NCBI GenBank assembly: GCA_002730525.1
Contig: PCAK01000031.1
Location: forward strand, 1 to 47,351
Length of the DNA: 47,351 nucleotides
From: Acidobacteriota bacterium
GTDB lineage: Bacteria; Acidobacteriota; Vicinamibacteria; Vicinamibacterales; UBA823
Reading direction: 5' to 3'
In this document: positions 8,156-16,838 of the stretch, piece by piece
How positions within the stretch are numbered: the stretch's first letter is position 1
How the letters are laid out: each line of letters starts with the position of its first letter
Notes under the pieces: model-generated
The model's input: the letters and a program-made list of their open reading frames with translations, nothing else
Database searches by the model: none
What the model was told of the DNA's origin: nothing
Translations under genes and position numbers: made by a program

Positions 8156-9298
8156 CTACTGCACCGAGTACTTCGTGAACGCCCCGCCGGCGAACCGCAG
8201 GGAGTTCGGCCCCTCGGCGGCGTACACGTTGCCGTCGGCGTCGACGGCCACGCCTTCGCCTGCCGCGCCCTGGTACGGCCGACTCTCGGCGTCGTGCGGC
8301 GGGATGTAGCCGGTGATGACGTCTTCGTCGAGGGGGCCGATCCGAACACCGTTCGTCCAGGGGAAGTGGCTGTTCGGGCTCGATTCGGAGTCGATCGCGT
8401 AGAGCATCCCTTCATGCATGAAGATGCCGCTGATCCGTCCGTAGGCGTAGCGCGACTCGAGGTAGTTACCCTCCTGGTCGAAGATCTCGATCCGATGGTT
8501 ACCGCGGTCGGCGACCCAGAGCCGCCCCTGATCGTCGAATTCGAGCGCGTGCGGCGTCCGGAACTCGCCGTGCATCGATCCGATCTGTCCCCACTCGGTG
8601 AGGTAATTGCCCTCGGCGTCGAACTTGACGATTCGCCCGGTCGAGCCCTCTGGGTGCGGGGGGCTGTTCTGCCCGTTGTGCCCGTCGCTGACGTAGATGT
8701 TGCCGTCCGGCCCGACGATGACGTCGTTCGGCTGGTTGAGTTGGCCGGGCTCGCTGCCCGGTTGGCCCGCCACACCGATCGACATCAGTAGTTCGCCGTC
8801 GGCGCTGAACTGGTGGACCTGGTGGCCCCGGGTGCCTGCCTGGTTCCCGGCGAAGTCGGTCACCCAGACCGTCCCGTCGTTGGCCGCATGGATGCCGTGC
8901 GGCGTGACGAAGATGTCGGCGCCGAAGTTGGCGAGGATCTCACCGGTGTTCCGGTCGAACTTGAAGATCGGTGGAACCGGGTTGCTCTCACAGTCGGTGG
9001 GGCCGCCGCTCAGCGCACCCGCACCGCAGCGCTCGTAGGCCCAGACGTGCCCATCGTTCGGATCGATGTCGACCCCGGCCGTCGAGCCCCACTCTCGCCC
9101 TTCGGGCAGCGTGCCCCAGTTGCGCGTCTCGTTCGGGGCCGGGTTCGGCAGGCCCTCGCCGGTGATCAGGTTGCCGCTGGCGACGACCGCTACGGCTTCC
9201 GGCATCGCTTCCGGTGCGCCCGATTCCGAGGCGCAGCCGGCCAGCAGGAAGACGGCAGAGATGAACAGCACGGACTTCAGAGTGTGCAACGATGACAT
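8156..9298 (-). CDS. NHL-repeat lipoprotein, PAL-like (peptidyl-hydroxyglycine lyase fold)
   Basis: This 380-residue protein starts at ATG 9298 with AGGGAG seven bases upstream. A lipobox FLLAGC sets Cys22 as the lipid anchor. The mature chain is a six-bladed NHL-type propeller with clear repeats (DGTVWVTDF, DGNIYVSDGHNGQ, QGRLWVADRGNHRIEIFD, DGNVYAAEG). The blades carry TPHGIHA and TPHALEF histidines, like the PAL family whose eukaryotic members cleave peptidyl-hydroxyglycine using zinc. For exported bacterial members the reaction is unproven. It is paralogous to 41176-42327, which shares the ERCGA..PHGIH..VWVTD order. The amidohydrolase gene follows at once, so a binding or delivery role for that enzyme is possible (inference). 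Confidence 0.8.
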   Translation of the reverse strand: MSSLHTLKSVLFISAVFLLAGCASESGAPEAMPEAVAVVASGNLITGEGLPNPAPNETRNWGTLPEGREWGSTAGVDIDPNDGHVWAYERCGAGALSGGPTDCESNPVPPIFKFDRNTGEILANFGADIFVTPHGIHAANDGTVWVTDFAGNQAGTRGHQVHQFSADGELLMSIGVAGQPGSEPGQLNQPNDVIVGPDGNIYVSDGHNGQNSPPHPEGSTGRIVKFDAEGNYLTEWGQIGSMHGEFRTPHALEFDDQGRLWVADRGNHRIEIFDQEGNYLESRYAYGRISGIFMHEGMLYAIDSESSPNSHFPWTNGVRIGPLDEDVITGYIPPHDAESRPYQGAAGEGVAVDADGNVYAAEGPNSLRFAGGAFTKYSVQ

Positions 9299-9366
9299 GG
9301 TCAACTCCCTTCGCTACGGCAGATGCGGCGGATGCCGAACGCTACCGTAGCACGAAGCACTTCGGA

Positions 9367-10935
9367 TTACAGCAGGCGCGCATCTCTAAGGACCGACGGC
9401 ACGAGTCGGATGATCGAGCCAGGCGTCGAGGCGGTCAGCGCGACCCCGGTGCCTCCGCCGGTGGGGTCCTGGCGCGCGACGTAGACGTAGCCGTCGGGGC
9501 CGACGACGACATCGCGCACCCGGCCGAACTGCGCGAACAGCACCTCCTGGTGCGTCACCTCGCGGCCGGTGATTTCGAGGCGTCGAAGTTCCTGACCCCA
9601 CAGGCCGCCGACGAGCAGACTGTTCGTCCAGCCTGGGAACGGGTCGCCCGAGTAGAACTCGATGCCCGCCGGTGCGAGCGTCGGCGTGAAGTAGACGATC
9701 GGCGACTCCATGCCCTCGCGCGAGACCTCCGTGATGCCCCGCTGGATCCCAGACGAGATGACCCCCCAGCCATAGTTGCGTCCGGGGTCGACGACGTTGA
9801 TCTCGTCGCCTGCGCTCGGTCCGTGCTCGGACTCCCAGAGCGCCCCGGTCTCCGGATGCCAGGCCAGCCCCTGGGGATTCCGGTGGCCGTAGCTCCAGAT
9901 CGAGGGAACCACGCCGTCCCGACCGGCGAACGGGTTGTCGCCGGGAATCGTGCCGTCGTCATTGACGCGATGGATCTTGCCCAGGGGGACGGCCAGATCC
10001 TGCGCGTGCGCCATCACGTCGCGTTCACCGATCGAGAAGAAGAGGTGATCGGCGTCGTCGAAGACGAGACGCGTGCCGTAGTGCGTGTCACTGGACGTGT
10101 ACAGGTCGAGCGGCGCGCGATAGATCACTTCCTGGTCGACCCACTCGCCATCGTCGTTGATCCGGCCCCGGACGAACACCTCCATGTTGGGCGGACTCGG
10201 TGGGTCGCGCCCGGGTGGCATGCCGGGCGTCGCTTCGGAGGCGGACGGCGTGTGCCCGGGCATGACCTCCGAGTACGAGAGGTAGATCCAGCCGTTGTCG
10301 GCGTATTGCGGATGGATCGCGACGTCGAGCATGCCCGCGTCCTGACGCTCCCAGACTTCCGGCGTGCCCGCCACCGGTTCGGAGAGCTCGCCGTCGGCGA
10401 TGATGCGCAGCGTCCCGCGCCGTTCGGTCACCAACATCCGGCCGTCGGGCAGAAAGGCCAAGGCCCACGGCGTCTCCAGGCCGTCGACGATGGTCTCGAT
10501 CCTGAATGTGTGGCGTTCCGAGCCGATGACCTCACCGTCCGCTCCCGGGACGAACGCGGGCGCTTCGACGAAGCTACCGGTCCGTCTGCGGATGAACTGG
10601 ACGAGCGCCCACACCTCCGGAGCATCGAGCAGATCTGCGAACGGTGGCATCTCGGTGTCGGCGACGCCCTGTTCGATTGCCGTGATGATGGCGTCATCAT
10701 CGACTGAATCGAGCCAGGCCTGATCGAACAGGCTGACCGCCCGACCCCCGGAAGGGTCGGAGCCGTGACACGCGGCGCACTCCTGCTCGAACAGTTCGGC
10801 CGCGGCCTCGAGACGGTTGCGAGTCGGAGTCTGCGGCTCGAATTGCGTGATGACGCCGGCCGTGGCGACCAACACCATCCCGCACAGGATGGCCGCTCCG
10901 ACGAGCGTCCTACCAGTCGACAACCGAGCCATCAT
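9367..10935 (-). CDS. Cytochrome c-PQQ aldose dehydrogenase fusion (Asd/YliI type)
   Basis: This 522-residue protein has an N-terminal hydrophobic signal or anchor (11-30) and a small cytochrome c with CAACH (53-57) and a candidate Met ligand in TEMPPF. From about residue 140 comes a GSDH-type six-bladed propeller. Landmarks of soluble PQQ aldose dehydrogenases are present: WALAFLPDGRMLVTERRGTL, GHRNPQGLAW, SEHGPSAGDEINVV and NYGWG. The expected reaction is oxidation of aldose sugars to lactones in the periplasm, with electrons passing from PQQH2 to its own heme. The start codon lies 26 bases inside the end of the upstream dehydratase gene and has no clear ribosome site, so translational coupling is likely. 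No PQQ-synthesis genes are in the window. Confidence 0.88.
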   Translation of the reverse strand: MMARLSTGRTLVGAAILCGMVLVATAGVITQFEPQTPTRNRLEAAAELFEQECAACHGSDPSGGRAVSLFDQAWLDSVDDDAIITAIEQGVADTEMPPFADLLDAPEVWALVQFIRRRTGSFVEAPAFVPGADGEVIGSERHTFRIETIVDGLETPWALAFLPDGRMLVTERRGTLRIIADGELSEPVAGTPEVWERQDAGMLDVAIHPQYADNGWIYLSYSEVMPGHTPSASEATPGMPPGRDPPSPPNMEVFVRGRINDDGEWVDQEVIYRAPLDLYTSSDTHYGTRLVFDDADHLFFSIGERDVMAHAQDLAVPLGKIHRVNDDGTIPGDNPFAGRDGVVPSIWSYGHRNPQGLAWHPETGALWESEHGPSAGDEINVVDPGRNYGWGVISSGIQRGITEVSREGMESPIVYFTPTLAPAGIEFYSGDPFPGWTNSLLVGGLWGQELRRLEITGREVTHQEVLFAQFGRVRDVVVGPDGYVYVARQDPTGGGTGVALTASTPGSIIRLVPSVLRDARLL

Positions 10936-12109
10936 CGGGGTCGAATTGGGTGGTGTACGGCCTGGGTTCGCCGACCTCCGCCATCAGTTTGTCTTCGTCG
11001 ATGGTGATGCCGAGGCCGGGGCCGGTCGGGATCGGCCGGTAGCCGTCGGCGACGGGCGGCAGCGGCTCGGCGAGCAGGTCGTACTCGCGGTCACCGCGCT
11101 CCTGGACCATGAAGTTCGGGATGCAGGCGGCCAGTTGCAAGCTGGCGGCGAGCGAGCAGGGGCCGTTCGGATTGTGGGGCGCGATCGGCGCGTAGTAGGC
11201 CTCGGCCATGCCCGCGATGATCTTCAGTTCGGTGATGCCGCCTGCGTAGCAGACGTCGGGCTGCAGGATCATGGCGGCCCTCTTCTCGAGAATTTCGCGG
11301 AATCCCCACTTGGTGAAGACGCGTTCGCCGGTGGCCAACGGGATATGCGTCTTCAGCGCGAGGTCGGCCATGACGTCGACATTGAGCGCCTGGACGATCT
11401 CCTCGTAGAACCAGGGATGATAGGGCTCGAGGGCCTTGATGAGAAGGCTGGCGGTGGTCGGCTGCACCGCGCCGTGAAAATCGAGGCCAATGTCAACGCC
11501 GGTACCGTGCTGGTCGCGCAGCGCGCCGAACCGTTCGGCGACCTCCTCGATGAACTTGCTGCCTTCGGTGTACTTGAAGGGCTGACGGGCCGATCTCGGC
11601 CCGACCTTCATCGCCGTGACGCCGGTCTCCTCGCTGACCGTGCCGTAGACCTTCGCCCGGTCGCGCGTCGGACCACCGAAGAGCTGACAGATCGGCACGC
11701 CGTAGCACTTGCCGGTGATGTCCCAGAGCGCCTGGTCGATCCCGGACGAGATGGCCGTCTTGATCGGTCCACCCCGGTAGAACGCGCCGCGGTGAATCGC
11801 CTGCCAGTGGTGCACGACAGGACGGGGATCCTTCCCGATCAGGTAGTCGCCGACTTCGAGCGCGCCGGCGGCGCAGGCCTTGGCATCGTCCTTGAGCATC
11901 TCGCCCCAGCCGGTGATGCCGGCATCGGTCGAGATCTTGACGAAAACCCAGGAGTTCGTCAGGACGAACGATTCGATATTCGTGACCTTGATCGCGTCTC
12001 CGGGGCTGACGGGCGCCTCCTGGGCGGCGGCGCCCGCGGCGCTGAGACCGACGAAGGCTGCGGGCCCGGTGGCCAGGAAGGCGCGCCGGTCGAATCCGTT
12101 CCTTTTCAT
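10910..12109 (-). CDS. TAT-exported enolase-superfamily dehydratase, galactonate-dehydratase-like
   Basis: This 399-residue protein has a twin-arginine signal (FDRRAFLAT, 6-14). It is followed by the mandelate racemase/muconate lactonizing capping domain and barrel. The ligand set matches D-galactonate dehydratase: LDFHG (Asp210, His212), Glu236 in FYEEI, Glu262 in ATGERVF and the acid/base His312 in APHNPNGP. In that family the enzyme dehydrates an aldonic acid to a 2-keto-3-deoxy acid. Export is unusual, because known members are cytoplasmic. Its gene overlaps the PQQ aldose dehydrogenase gene by 26 bases. A TATAAT box 30 bases upstream of the ATG gives a short leader. The exact sugar acid is not determined; gluconate or other aldonates are possible. 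Confidence 0.85.
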   Translation of the reverse strand: MKRNGFDRRAFLATGPAAFVGLSAAGAAAQEAPVSPGDAIKVTNIESFVLTNSWVFVKISTDAGITGWGEMLKDDAKACAAGALEVGDYLIGKDPRPVVHHWQAIHRGAFYRGGPIKTAISSGIDQALWDITGKCYGVPICQLFGGPTRDRAKVYGTVSEETGVTAMKVGPRSARQPFKYTEGSKFIEEVAERFGALRDQHGTGVDIGLDFHGAVQPTTASLLIKALEPYHPWFYEEIVQALNVDVMADLALKTHIPLATGERVFTKWGFREILEKRAAMILQPDVCYAGGITELKIIAGMAEAYYAPIAPHNPNGPCSLAASLQLAACIPNFMVQERGDREYDLLAEPLPPVADGYRPIPTGPGLGITIDEDKLMAEVGEPRPYTTQFDPDDGSVVDW

Positions 12110-12132
12110 CGTGAAACTCCGTTTGCCGGGAA

Positions 12133-12154
12133 CACCTGATTATAGGTGAAAGCT
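12133..12154 (-). promoter_or_regulatory. Promoter of the dehydratase/aldose dehydrogenase operon
   Basis: The - strand reads AGCTTTCACCTATAATCAGG. TATAAT (12139-12144) lies inside an inverted repeat CACCT/AGGTG (12133-12137, 12144-12148). No TTGACA-like -35 box is at the usual distance. The same GCTTT-N-CACC-TATAATC block recurs before other - strand genes here. Confidence 0.5.
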
Positions 12155-12224
12155 CAGCACCAACGCTGTCGCTCGGGCACAGAAATCTCTTGCAAACGAC
12201 TCGACCTCTGCTATTCCTAAGGTT

Positions 12225-13049
12225 ATGCCAAGACGATCTGACAGGCGAACCTTCATCAAGGCGATCTCGGGTGCGGTCTGTGCGTCACCGTTCATGCGGG
12301 CCACTCCTGCCGCCGCTGGAGAACGTGCCCAAGCGTCGACGCTGCGTCGATTCGCCGTCGCATCGGACGGCCACTTCGGTCAGCCGAACACGAACTACGT
12401 GAGGTTCCATGAAGAGATGATGGCGTGGCTCAACGAAGAGCGGCGGGGCAAGGGCCTCGATTTCGTCGTCTTCAACGGCGACCTGATTCACAACGAGCCG
12501 GAGTTGTTGCCGCAGGTGCAAGAGTACTACGAGCGCCTCGAGGTCCCTTACTTCGTCACCAAAGGCAACCACGACATGACCACCGCGTCGCACTGGGAGG
12601 AGGTGTGGGGATACGGCGAGAACCACGACTTCGAACAGGGCGACTGTGCCTTTCTACTCGGCACGACCTCGAATGTCCAAGGGGACTATCTCTGCGTCGA
12701 CGTCGATTGGCTCGAGGAGCGGCTATCCCACTACCGGGACAAGCGGCACATTTTCGCCTTTCTCCACATCAGCCAGCGAAAGGTGACGAGGTACGGCGTC
12801 GACTGCCTGGAGGCGTCGTCGCTTCTGGAGACCACCCCGAACGTTGCGGCCGTCTTCCATGGCCATGATCACGATGTCGACGGCTTCATGTACGCGAACG
12901 AGAGAGCCTACCTGTTCGATGGCCACATCGGCGGCGACTGGGGCACGAATTACCGAGGCTATCGCATCGTGGAGATCGACGAGGAAGGAAACGTCGGGAC
13001 CTACCAATGCAATCCCCAGGCCTTCATCGTCAATCGAGCAGTGCTCTAG
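12225..13049 (+). CDS. TAT-exported calcineurin-like metallophosphoesterase
   Basis: This 274-residue protein has a twin-arginine signal (SDRRTFIKA, 5-13). It has the full calcineurin-like phosphoesterase motif set: D-x-H (Asp48, His50), GD (85-86), GNHD (114-117), a single His in FLHIS (His181) and GHDHD (213-217). The family hydrolyses phosphomonoesters or diesters with two metal ions, here outside the cytoplasm. The substrate is unknown. The ribosome site is weak (AAGG at 12219-12222, very close to the ATG). It is divergent from the dehydratase operon and stands alone. Confidence 0.85.
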   Translation: MPRRSDRRTFIKAISGAVCASPFMRATPAAAGERAQASTLRRFAVASDGHFGQPNTNYVRFHEEMMAWLNEERRGKGLDFVVFNGDLIHNEPELLPQVQEYYERLEVPYFVTKGNHDMTTASHWEEVWGYGENHDFEQGDCAFLLGTTSNVQGDYLCVDVDWLEERLSHYRDKRHIFAFLHISQRKVTRYGVDCLEASSLLETTPNVAAVFHGHDHDVDGFMYANERAYLFDGHIGGDWGTNYRGYRIVEIDEEGNVGTYQCNPQAFIVNRAVL

Positions 13050-13080
13050 AGACCAGACCGACACGAGCGCGCCGGCGCTA

Positions 13081-13121
13081 CTCCGGCTCCACGTACCGGA
13101 GGGCGCCACGAAGAGCGTGGC
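13081..13121. terminator. Two adjacent hairpins after the phosphoesterase gene
   Basis: CTCCGG (13081-13086) pairs with CCGGAG (13096-13101). GCCACG (13105-13110) pairs with CGTGGC (13116-13121) around loop AAGAG. There is no T tract, so intrinsic termination is uncertain. Confidence 0.3.
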
Positions 13122-13180
13122 CTGACCGCCCGCGGCTCGTGAAGATTTCGTCCAGAGCAGGTAAGATCGGGCGCATCAGG

Positions 13181-14248
13181 ATGCCACTCCGCGATTTCGT
13201 CCTGGCGCCCGGCCTCGTGCTTGGCCTGGCGCTGGCGGTCAGCGCGCCTGCCTCGGCCCAGCCGTTCTCGGCGCAGCAGATCGGTGATGTCGTCCGCCTG
13301 GAGGACGCGCGCAGTGGCATGGCGGTGTCGATCGCGCCGGGCGTCGGCAATATCGGCGTCGCCCTGACCGTCAACGACGAGCCGGTGGTCTGGTGGCCCT
13401 ATGCGTCGCCCGCCGAGTTCGCGGCCAGACCCAGCCTGGGCGGCATCCCGTTCATGGGGCCCTGGGCGAACCGGCTCGACGAACAGGCCTTCTACGCCAA
13501 CGGACGCCGGTACGCTTTCGACATGGGCCTCGGCAACGTGCGGGGCGAGATTCCGATTCACGGATTCCTGGCGACGGCCGAGTGGCAGCTCGTCGACGCG
13601 TCCGCCGATACGACGTCCGCATGGGCGACGAGCCGGCTCGAGTTCTACAAGGAGCCGGCCTGGATCTCGCAGTTCCCGTTTGCGCACACGATCGAGATGA
13701 CCTACCGGCTTAGGGACGGGATGCTCGAGGTGGCCACGCGGCTGCACAACCTGTCGACGGAGCCGATGCCGGTCGCGATCGGGTTCCATCCGTACTTCCA
13801 GCTCACCGACTCGCGGCGCGACGACTGGACGATCTCGGTCGGTGCGCGGACCCGATGGCTGCTCGACGATCGGAAGCTGCCGACGGGCGAGACCGAGCCG
13901 ATCGACCGACTGTTTCCGGATCCTCAGGCCGTCCCGCTGCGGGATCACGAACTGGACGAGGTATTCGCGGATCTCGTGCGTGACGCCGACGGCCGCGCGG
14001 TGATGACGGTGAAAGGTCGCCAGCAGCAGGTCGACGTCATCTTCGGTCGCAACTGGCGCGCGGCGGTCGTCTGGGCGCCGAAGCCCGCCTCGCCCGGTCA
14101 GGACCGGAATTTCGTCTGCTTCGAGCCGATGGCCGGCATCAGCAACGCGTTGAATCTGGCCGAGCGGGGCGTCTACTCGGAGCTGCAGAGCATCTCCCCG
14201 GACGGCGTCTGGGAGGAGAGCTTCTGGGTCCGGCCGACCGGGTTCTGA
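13181..14248 (+). CDS. Exported aldose 1-epimerase (mutarotase)
   Basis: This 355-residue protein starts at ATG 13181, where a clean Sec signal (10-27, ending APASAQ) begins; the frame stays open upstream but that part is not signal-like. It is an aldose 1-epimerase/galactose mutarotase-fold protein. The two active-site His are in IPIHGFL (His127) and VAIGFHPYF (His203), with the C-terminal catalytic Glu in CFEPMAGISNALN. It interconverts alpha and beta anomers, here in the periplasm, which would help a downstream PQQ aldose dehydrogenase that prefers one anomer (inference). A TAAGAT box at 13162-13167 is only 13 bases before the ATG and there is no Shine-Dalgarno site, so the message may have almost no leader. 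Confidence 0.85.
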   Translation: MPLRDFVLAPGLVLGLALAVSAPASAQPFSAQQIGDVVRLEDARSGMAVSIAPGVGNIGVALTVNDEPVVWWPYASPAEFAARPSLGGIPFMGPWANRLDEQAFYANGRRYAFDMGLGNVRGEIPIHGFLATAEWQLVDASADTTSAWATSRLEFYKEPAWISQFPFAHTIEMTYRLRDGMLEVATRLHNLSTEPMPVAIGFHPYFQLTDSRRDDWTISVGARTRWLLDDRKLPTGETEPIDRLFPDPQAVPLRDHELDEVFADLVRDADGRAVMTVKGRQQQVDVIFGRNWRAAVVWAPKPASPGQDRNFVCFEPMAGISNALNLAERGVYSELQSISPDGVWEESFWVRPTGF

Positions 14249-14333
14249 AACGATTGCAGGGCGTCGTGCCGGGCGGCACCGGCGGGTGAATAAAGGGCCC
14301 TTCAGGGTCGCGGGACACGGAAAGGGAGTGGTC

Positions 14334-15635
14334 ATGGCAGCGAGTCACGAGGCACGTTCGAACGGTCTGAGTCGGCGGGATTTCGCGCGCATGATGACGG
14401 TGGGTGGGGCCGCGTCGTGGTTCGTGGCCGGCCGACCGTGGACCGGGCCGGCACAGGCGCTGCTGCAGACCCCCGCCCAGCCGACCGAATCGTTCTGGGG
14501 CGCGGTGCGCGACCAGTTCGTCATGCCCCGCGATCTCGGTGTGATGAACGCGGCCAACCTGTGCCCGTCGTCCGCGCCCGCACTCGACGCCATGTACGAG
14601 AACACGCGCGACATGGACCGCGATCCGTCGCCGCAGAACCGGGTGAAGATGGCCGAGGGGAAGGAGAACACCCGCCAGCTCCTGGCCGACTTCCTGCGCG
14701 TCACCCCCGAGGAGATCATCATCACGCGCAACACCAGCGAAGCGAACAACATGGTGTCGAGCGGCGTGCATCTCGGCGAGGGCGACGAGGTCGTTCTCTT
14801 CGCCGACAATCACCCGAGCAACAAGCGGGCCTGGGAGAGCAAGAGCGAGCGCTTCGGCTTCACGATCAATGAGTTGCCGAATCCGAATCCTCATCCGGGG
14901 CCGGAGTACTACATCGAGGCGGTGCGCGCGGCGCTGACGCCGCGGACCCGCGTGCTCGCCCTCACGCATCTGACCAGTTCGGTGGGGGACCTGATGCCGG
15001 CGCGCGAGCTGTGTCAGTTGGCGCGGGAGAACGACGTGCTCTCGCTCCTCGACGGCGCGCAGAGCTGCGGCCTGCTCGACGTCGACCTCGGCGACATCCA
15101 GCCCGACTTCTACACCGGCAGTGCCCACAAGTGGCCGTGCGGCGCCAAAGAGGCGGGGGGGCTATTCGTGAACCAGCGATCCCACGACAAGATCTGGCCG
15201 GTCATCCTCAGTGCCTACTCGGGTCGTGTCGGGATCTCTCGCACACACGAGGGCTTCGGCCAGCGGGACGAGCCGGCCATCATTGCGTTCGGCGAGGCGC
15301 TGAAGTTCCAGACCCGCGTTGGCCGCCAGGCGATCGAGCAGCGCTCGCGGGACCTGGCGTCACTGGCGATCGAGGAGTTGAACAAGATCGATGGCGTCCA
15401 GGTCTGGACCAGCCCTAATCCTTCCCGCCGCGCGGCGGTGGTCTCGTTCCTGCCCGGGAATCTCGACGTGCGACGGCTCTCGGCGGCGCTCTACGAGAAC
15501 GATCGGATCGGCTGCGCGACTCGGGGCGGGCAGGATCGCGGCGGACTGCGATTCTCACCGCACTTCTACAACCTCGAGTCGGAGGTCGAGCGCGGCGTCG
15601 CGGCCGTCAAGAAGTACGTGGCGCAGGGCGTGTAG
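14334..15635 (+). CDS. TAT-exported class V aminotransferase-fold PLP protein
   Basis: This 433-residue protein starts at ATG 14334 with GGGAG upstream. It has a twin-arginine signal (LSRRDFARMM, 12-21) followed by a fold-type I PLP enzyme of the class V/isopenicillin-N-epimerase-like group. The PLP-binding set is visible: Asp240 and Gln243 in LLDGAQSCG, and the Schiff-base Lys266 in GSAHKWPCGA. The phosphate-binding region NTSEANN is at 133-139. Members include epimerases, desulfurases and lyases; the reaction cannot be assigned. TAT export fits a cofactor that must be inserted in the cytoplasm before transport. It is convergent with the NHL gene that follows. Confidence 0.82.
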   Translation: MAASHEARSNGLSRRDFARMMTVGGAASWFVAGRPWTGPAQALLQTPAQPTESFWGAVRDQFVMPRDLGVMNAANLCPSSAPALDAMYENTRDMDRDPSPQNRVKMAEGKENTRQLLADFLRVTPEEIIITRNTSEANNMVSSGVHLGEGDEVVLFADNHPSNKRAWESKSERFGFTINELPNPNPHPGPEYYIEAVRAALTPRTRVLALTHLTSSVGDLMPARELCQLARENDVLSLLDGAQSCGLLDVDLGDIQPDFYTGSAHKWPCGAKEAGGLFVNQRSHDKIWPVILSAYSGRVGISRTHEGFGQRDEPAIIAFGEALKFQTRVGRQAIEQRSRDLASLAIEELNKIDGVQVWTSPNPSRRAAVVSFLPGNLDVRRLSAALYENDRIGCATRGGQDRGGLRFSPHFYNLESEVERGVAAVKKYVAQGV

Positions 15636-15659
15636 CCGCCGCCGGACGTCGTCGTTGGC

Positions 15660-16838
15660 CTACTCGGACGGCCAGAGGACGCCCTGCTGCCCCCGGGGGA
15701 CATTGCCGATCCCCTTGTAGACGAACTTCTGGACCCGGCGTCCCTCGAACGTCTCGGTCGTGTAGATGTTGCCCTGCGAGTCGGTGGCGATGCTGTGCGC
15801 GCCGTAGAACTGGCCGGGCTGCCGGCCGCCGTCGCCGAAGCTCGTCAGCACCTCGAGCGTGTCTCGCAGCAGGATGTGAATCCGCTGGTTCACGCCGTCG
15901 GCCAGATAGATATACGTTTGCCACTGGTCGCGTGAGAACGCGACGTCCCACACCGACCCGCCGCTGAGGGTCCGTTTCTCGACGAACTGTTCCTTCACGA
16001 ACGTGCCATCGGGCCGAAAAACCTGGATCCGGTCGTTCGCCCGGTCGCAGACGTAGAGCAGACGGTCGGTCGAGAGCTCCGAGCAGTGGACCGGACTCCG
16101 GAACTGCTGCGCCGGCGGTCCATCCGGATCGTAGCGTCCAAGGTCGCCGTCGTCGGGGCGATTGCCGTACGCGCCCCAGTAGCGCTTGAACTCTCCCGAG
16201 TCGGCGTCGAGCACGGCGACGCGCCTGTTGCCGTAGCCGTCGGCCACGTAGACCTCGTTCTCCAAGGCGTCGACGAAGACCTTGGCGACACGCCCGAAGT
16301 TCTCCCTGTCGTGACTGCCGCCGTTGGCGCCAGCTCTGCCGAACTGCGCCACGAACTGTCCGTTTCTGGTGAACTTCAGGATGTGGGCGTCGTTGGCCCC
16401 GTTGCCGCCGATCCAGAGATTCCCGCGATGGTCGAAGGCCAAACCGTGGTTTGATTCGGGCCACTCGTAGCCGTCACCCGATCCGCCCCAGGAGCCGACG
16501 AGGTTGCCCGCGGGGTCGAACTCCAGGATGGGCGGCGCGGCCTCGCAACACTCCTCGGCGTTGCCGTTCGCCGCCGGGCTCTCACCGGCCGAGACCGATC
16601 CGGGCCGGTGGACGATGTAGATGTGGTCCCGCGCGTCGACGGCGACGCCGATCGTCATCCCCATGACCCAGTGGTTGGGCAGCGGCTTCGGCCAGAGCGG
16701 GTCCACCTCGAAGGTCGGCGCCTCGACGCCGCTCTGGGCCTGCACGACCCCCGCCCGCTCAACGAACGACTGGCCGGCGCCGAGAACGCCGATTGCGGCC
16801 AGAAACAGCGTGCTTACGAAGAGTTGTCGTCTGCGCAT
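15660..16838 (-). CDS. Exported NHL-repeat six-bladed beta-propeller protein
   Basis: This protein of about 392 residues starts at ATG 16838 (MRRRQLF), eight bases after a GGAGG site; in-frame ATGs at 16844 and 16853 are less well placed. A Sec signal covers about residues 5-35. The rest is an NHL-type propeller with repeats such as RGNLWIGGNGANDAHILKF, NEVYVADGYGNRRVAVLD, DRLLYVCDRANDRIQVFR and TYIYLADGVNQRIHIL. No catalytic residues are recognisable, so binding or an unknown lyase/hydrolase activity are both possible. It has its own promoter-like TATAATC box and is convergent with the PLP enzyme gene (24-base gap). Confidence 0.8.
   Translation of the reverse strand: MRRRQLFVSTLFLAAIGVLGAGQSFVERAGVVQAQSGVEAPTFEVDPLWPKPLPNHWVMGMTIGVAVDARDHIYIVHRPGSVSAGESPAANGNAEECCEAAPPILEFDPAGNLVGSWGGSGDGYEWPESNHGLAFDHRGNLWIGGNGANDAHILKFTRNGQFVAQFGRAGANGGSHDRENFGRVAKVFVDALENEVYVADGYGNRRVAVLDADSGEFKRYWGAYGNRPDDGDLGRYDPDGPPAQQFRSPVHCSELSTDRLLYVCDRANDRIQVFRPDGTFVKEQFVEKRTLSGGSVWDVAFSRDQWQTYIYLADGVNQRIHILLRDTLEVLTSFGDGGRQPGQFYGAHSIATDSQGNIYTTETFEGRRVQKFVYKGIGNVPRGQQGVLWPSE

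Noticed and set aside
9292-10707. 471-codon + strand open frame opposite the aldose dehydrogenase
   Set aside because: It is fully antisense to a gene with clear GSDH and cytochrome motifs, has no ribosome site and shows the repetitive charged pattern of shadow frames.
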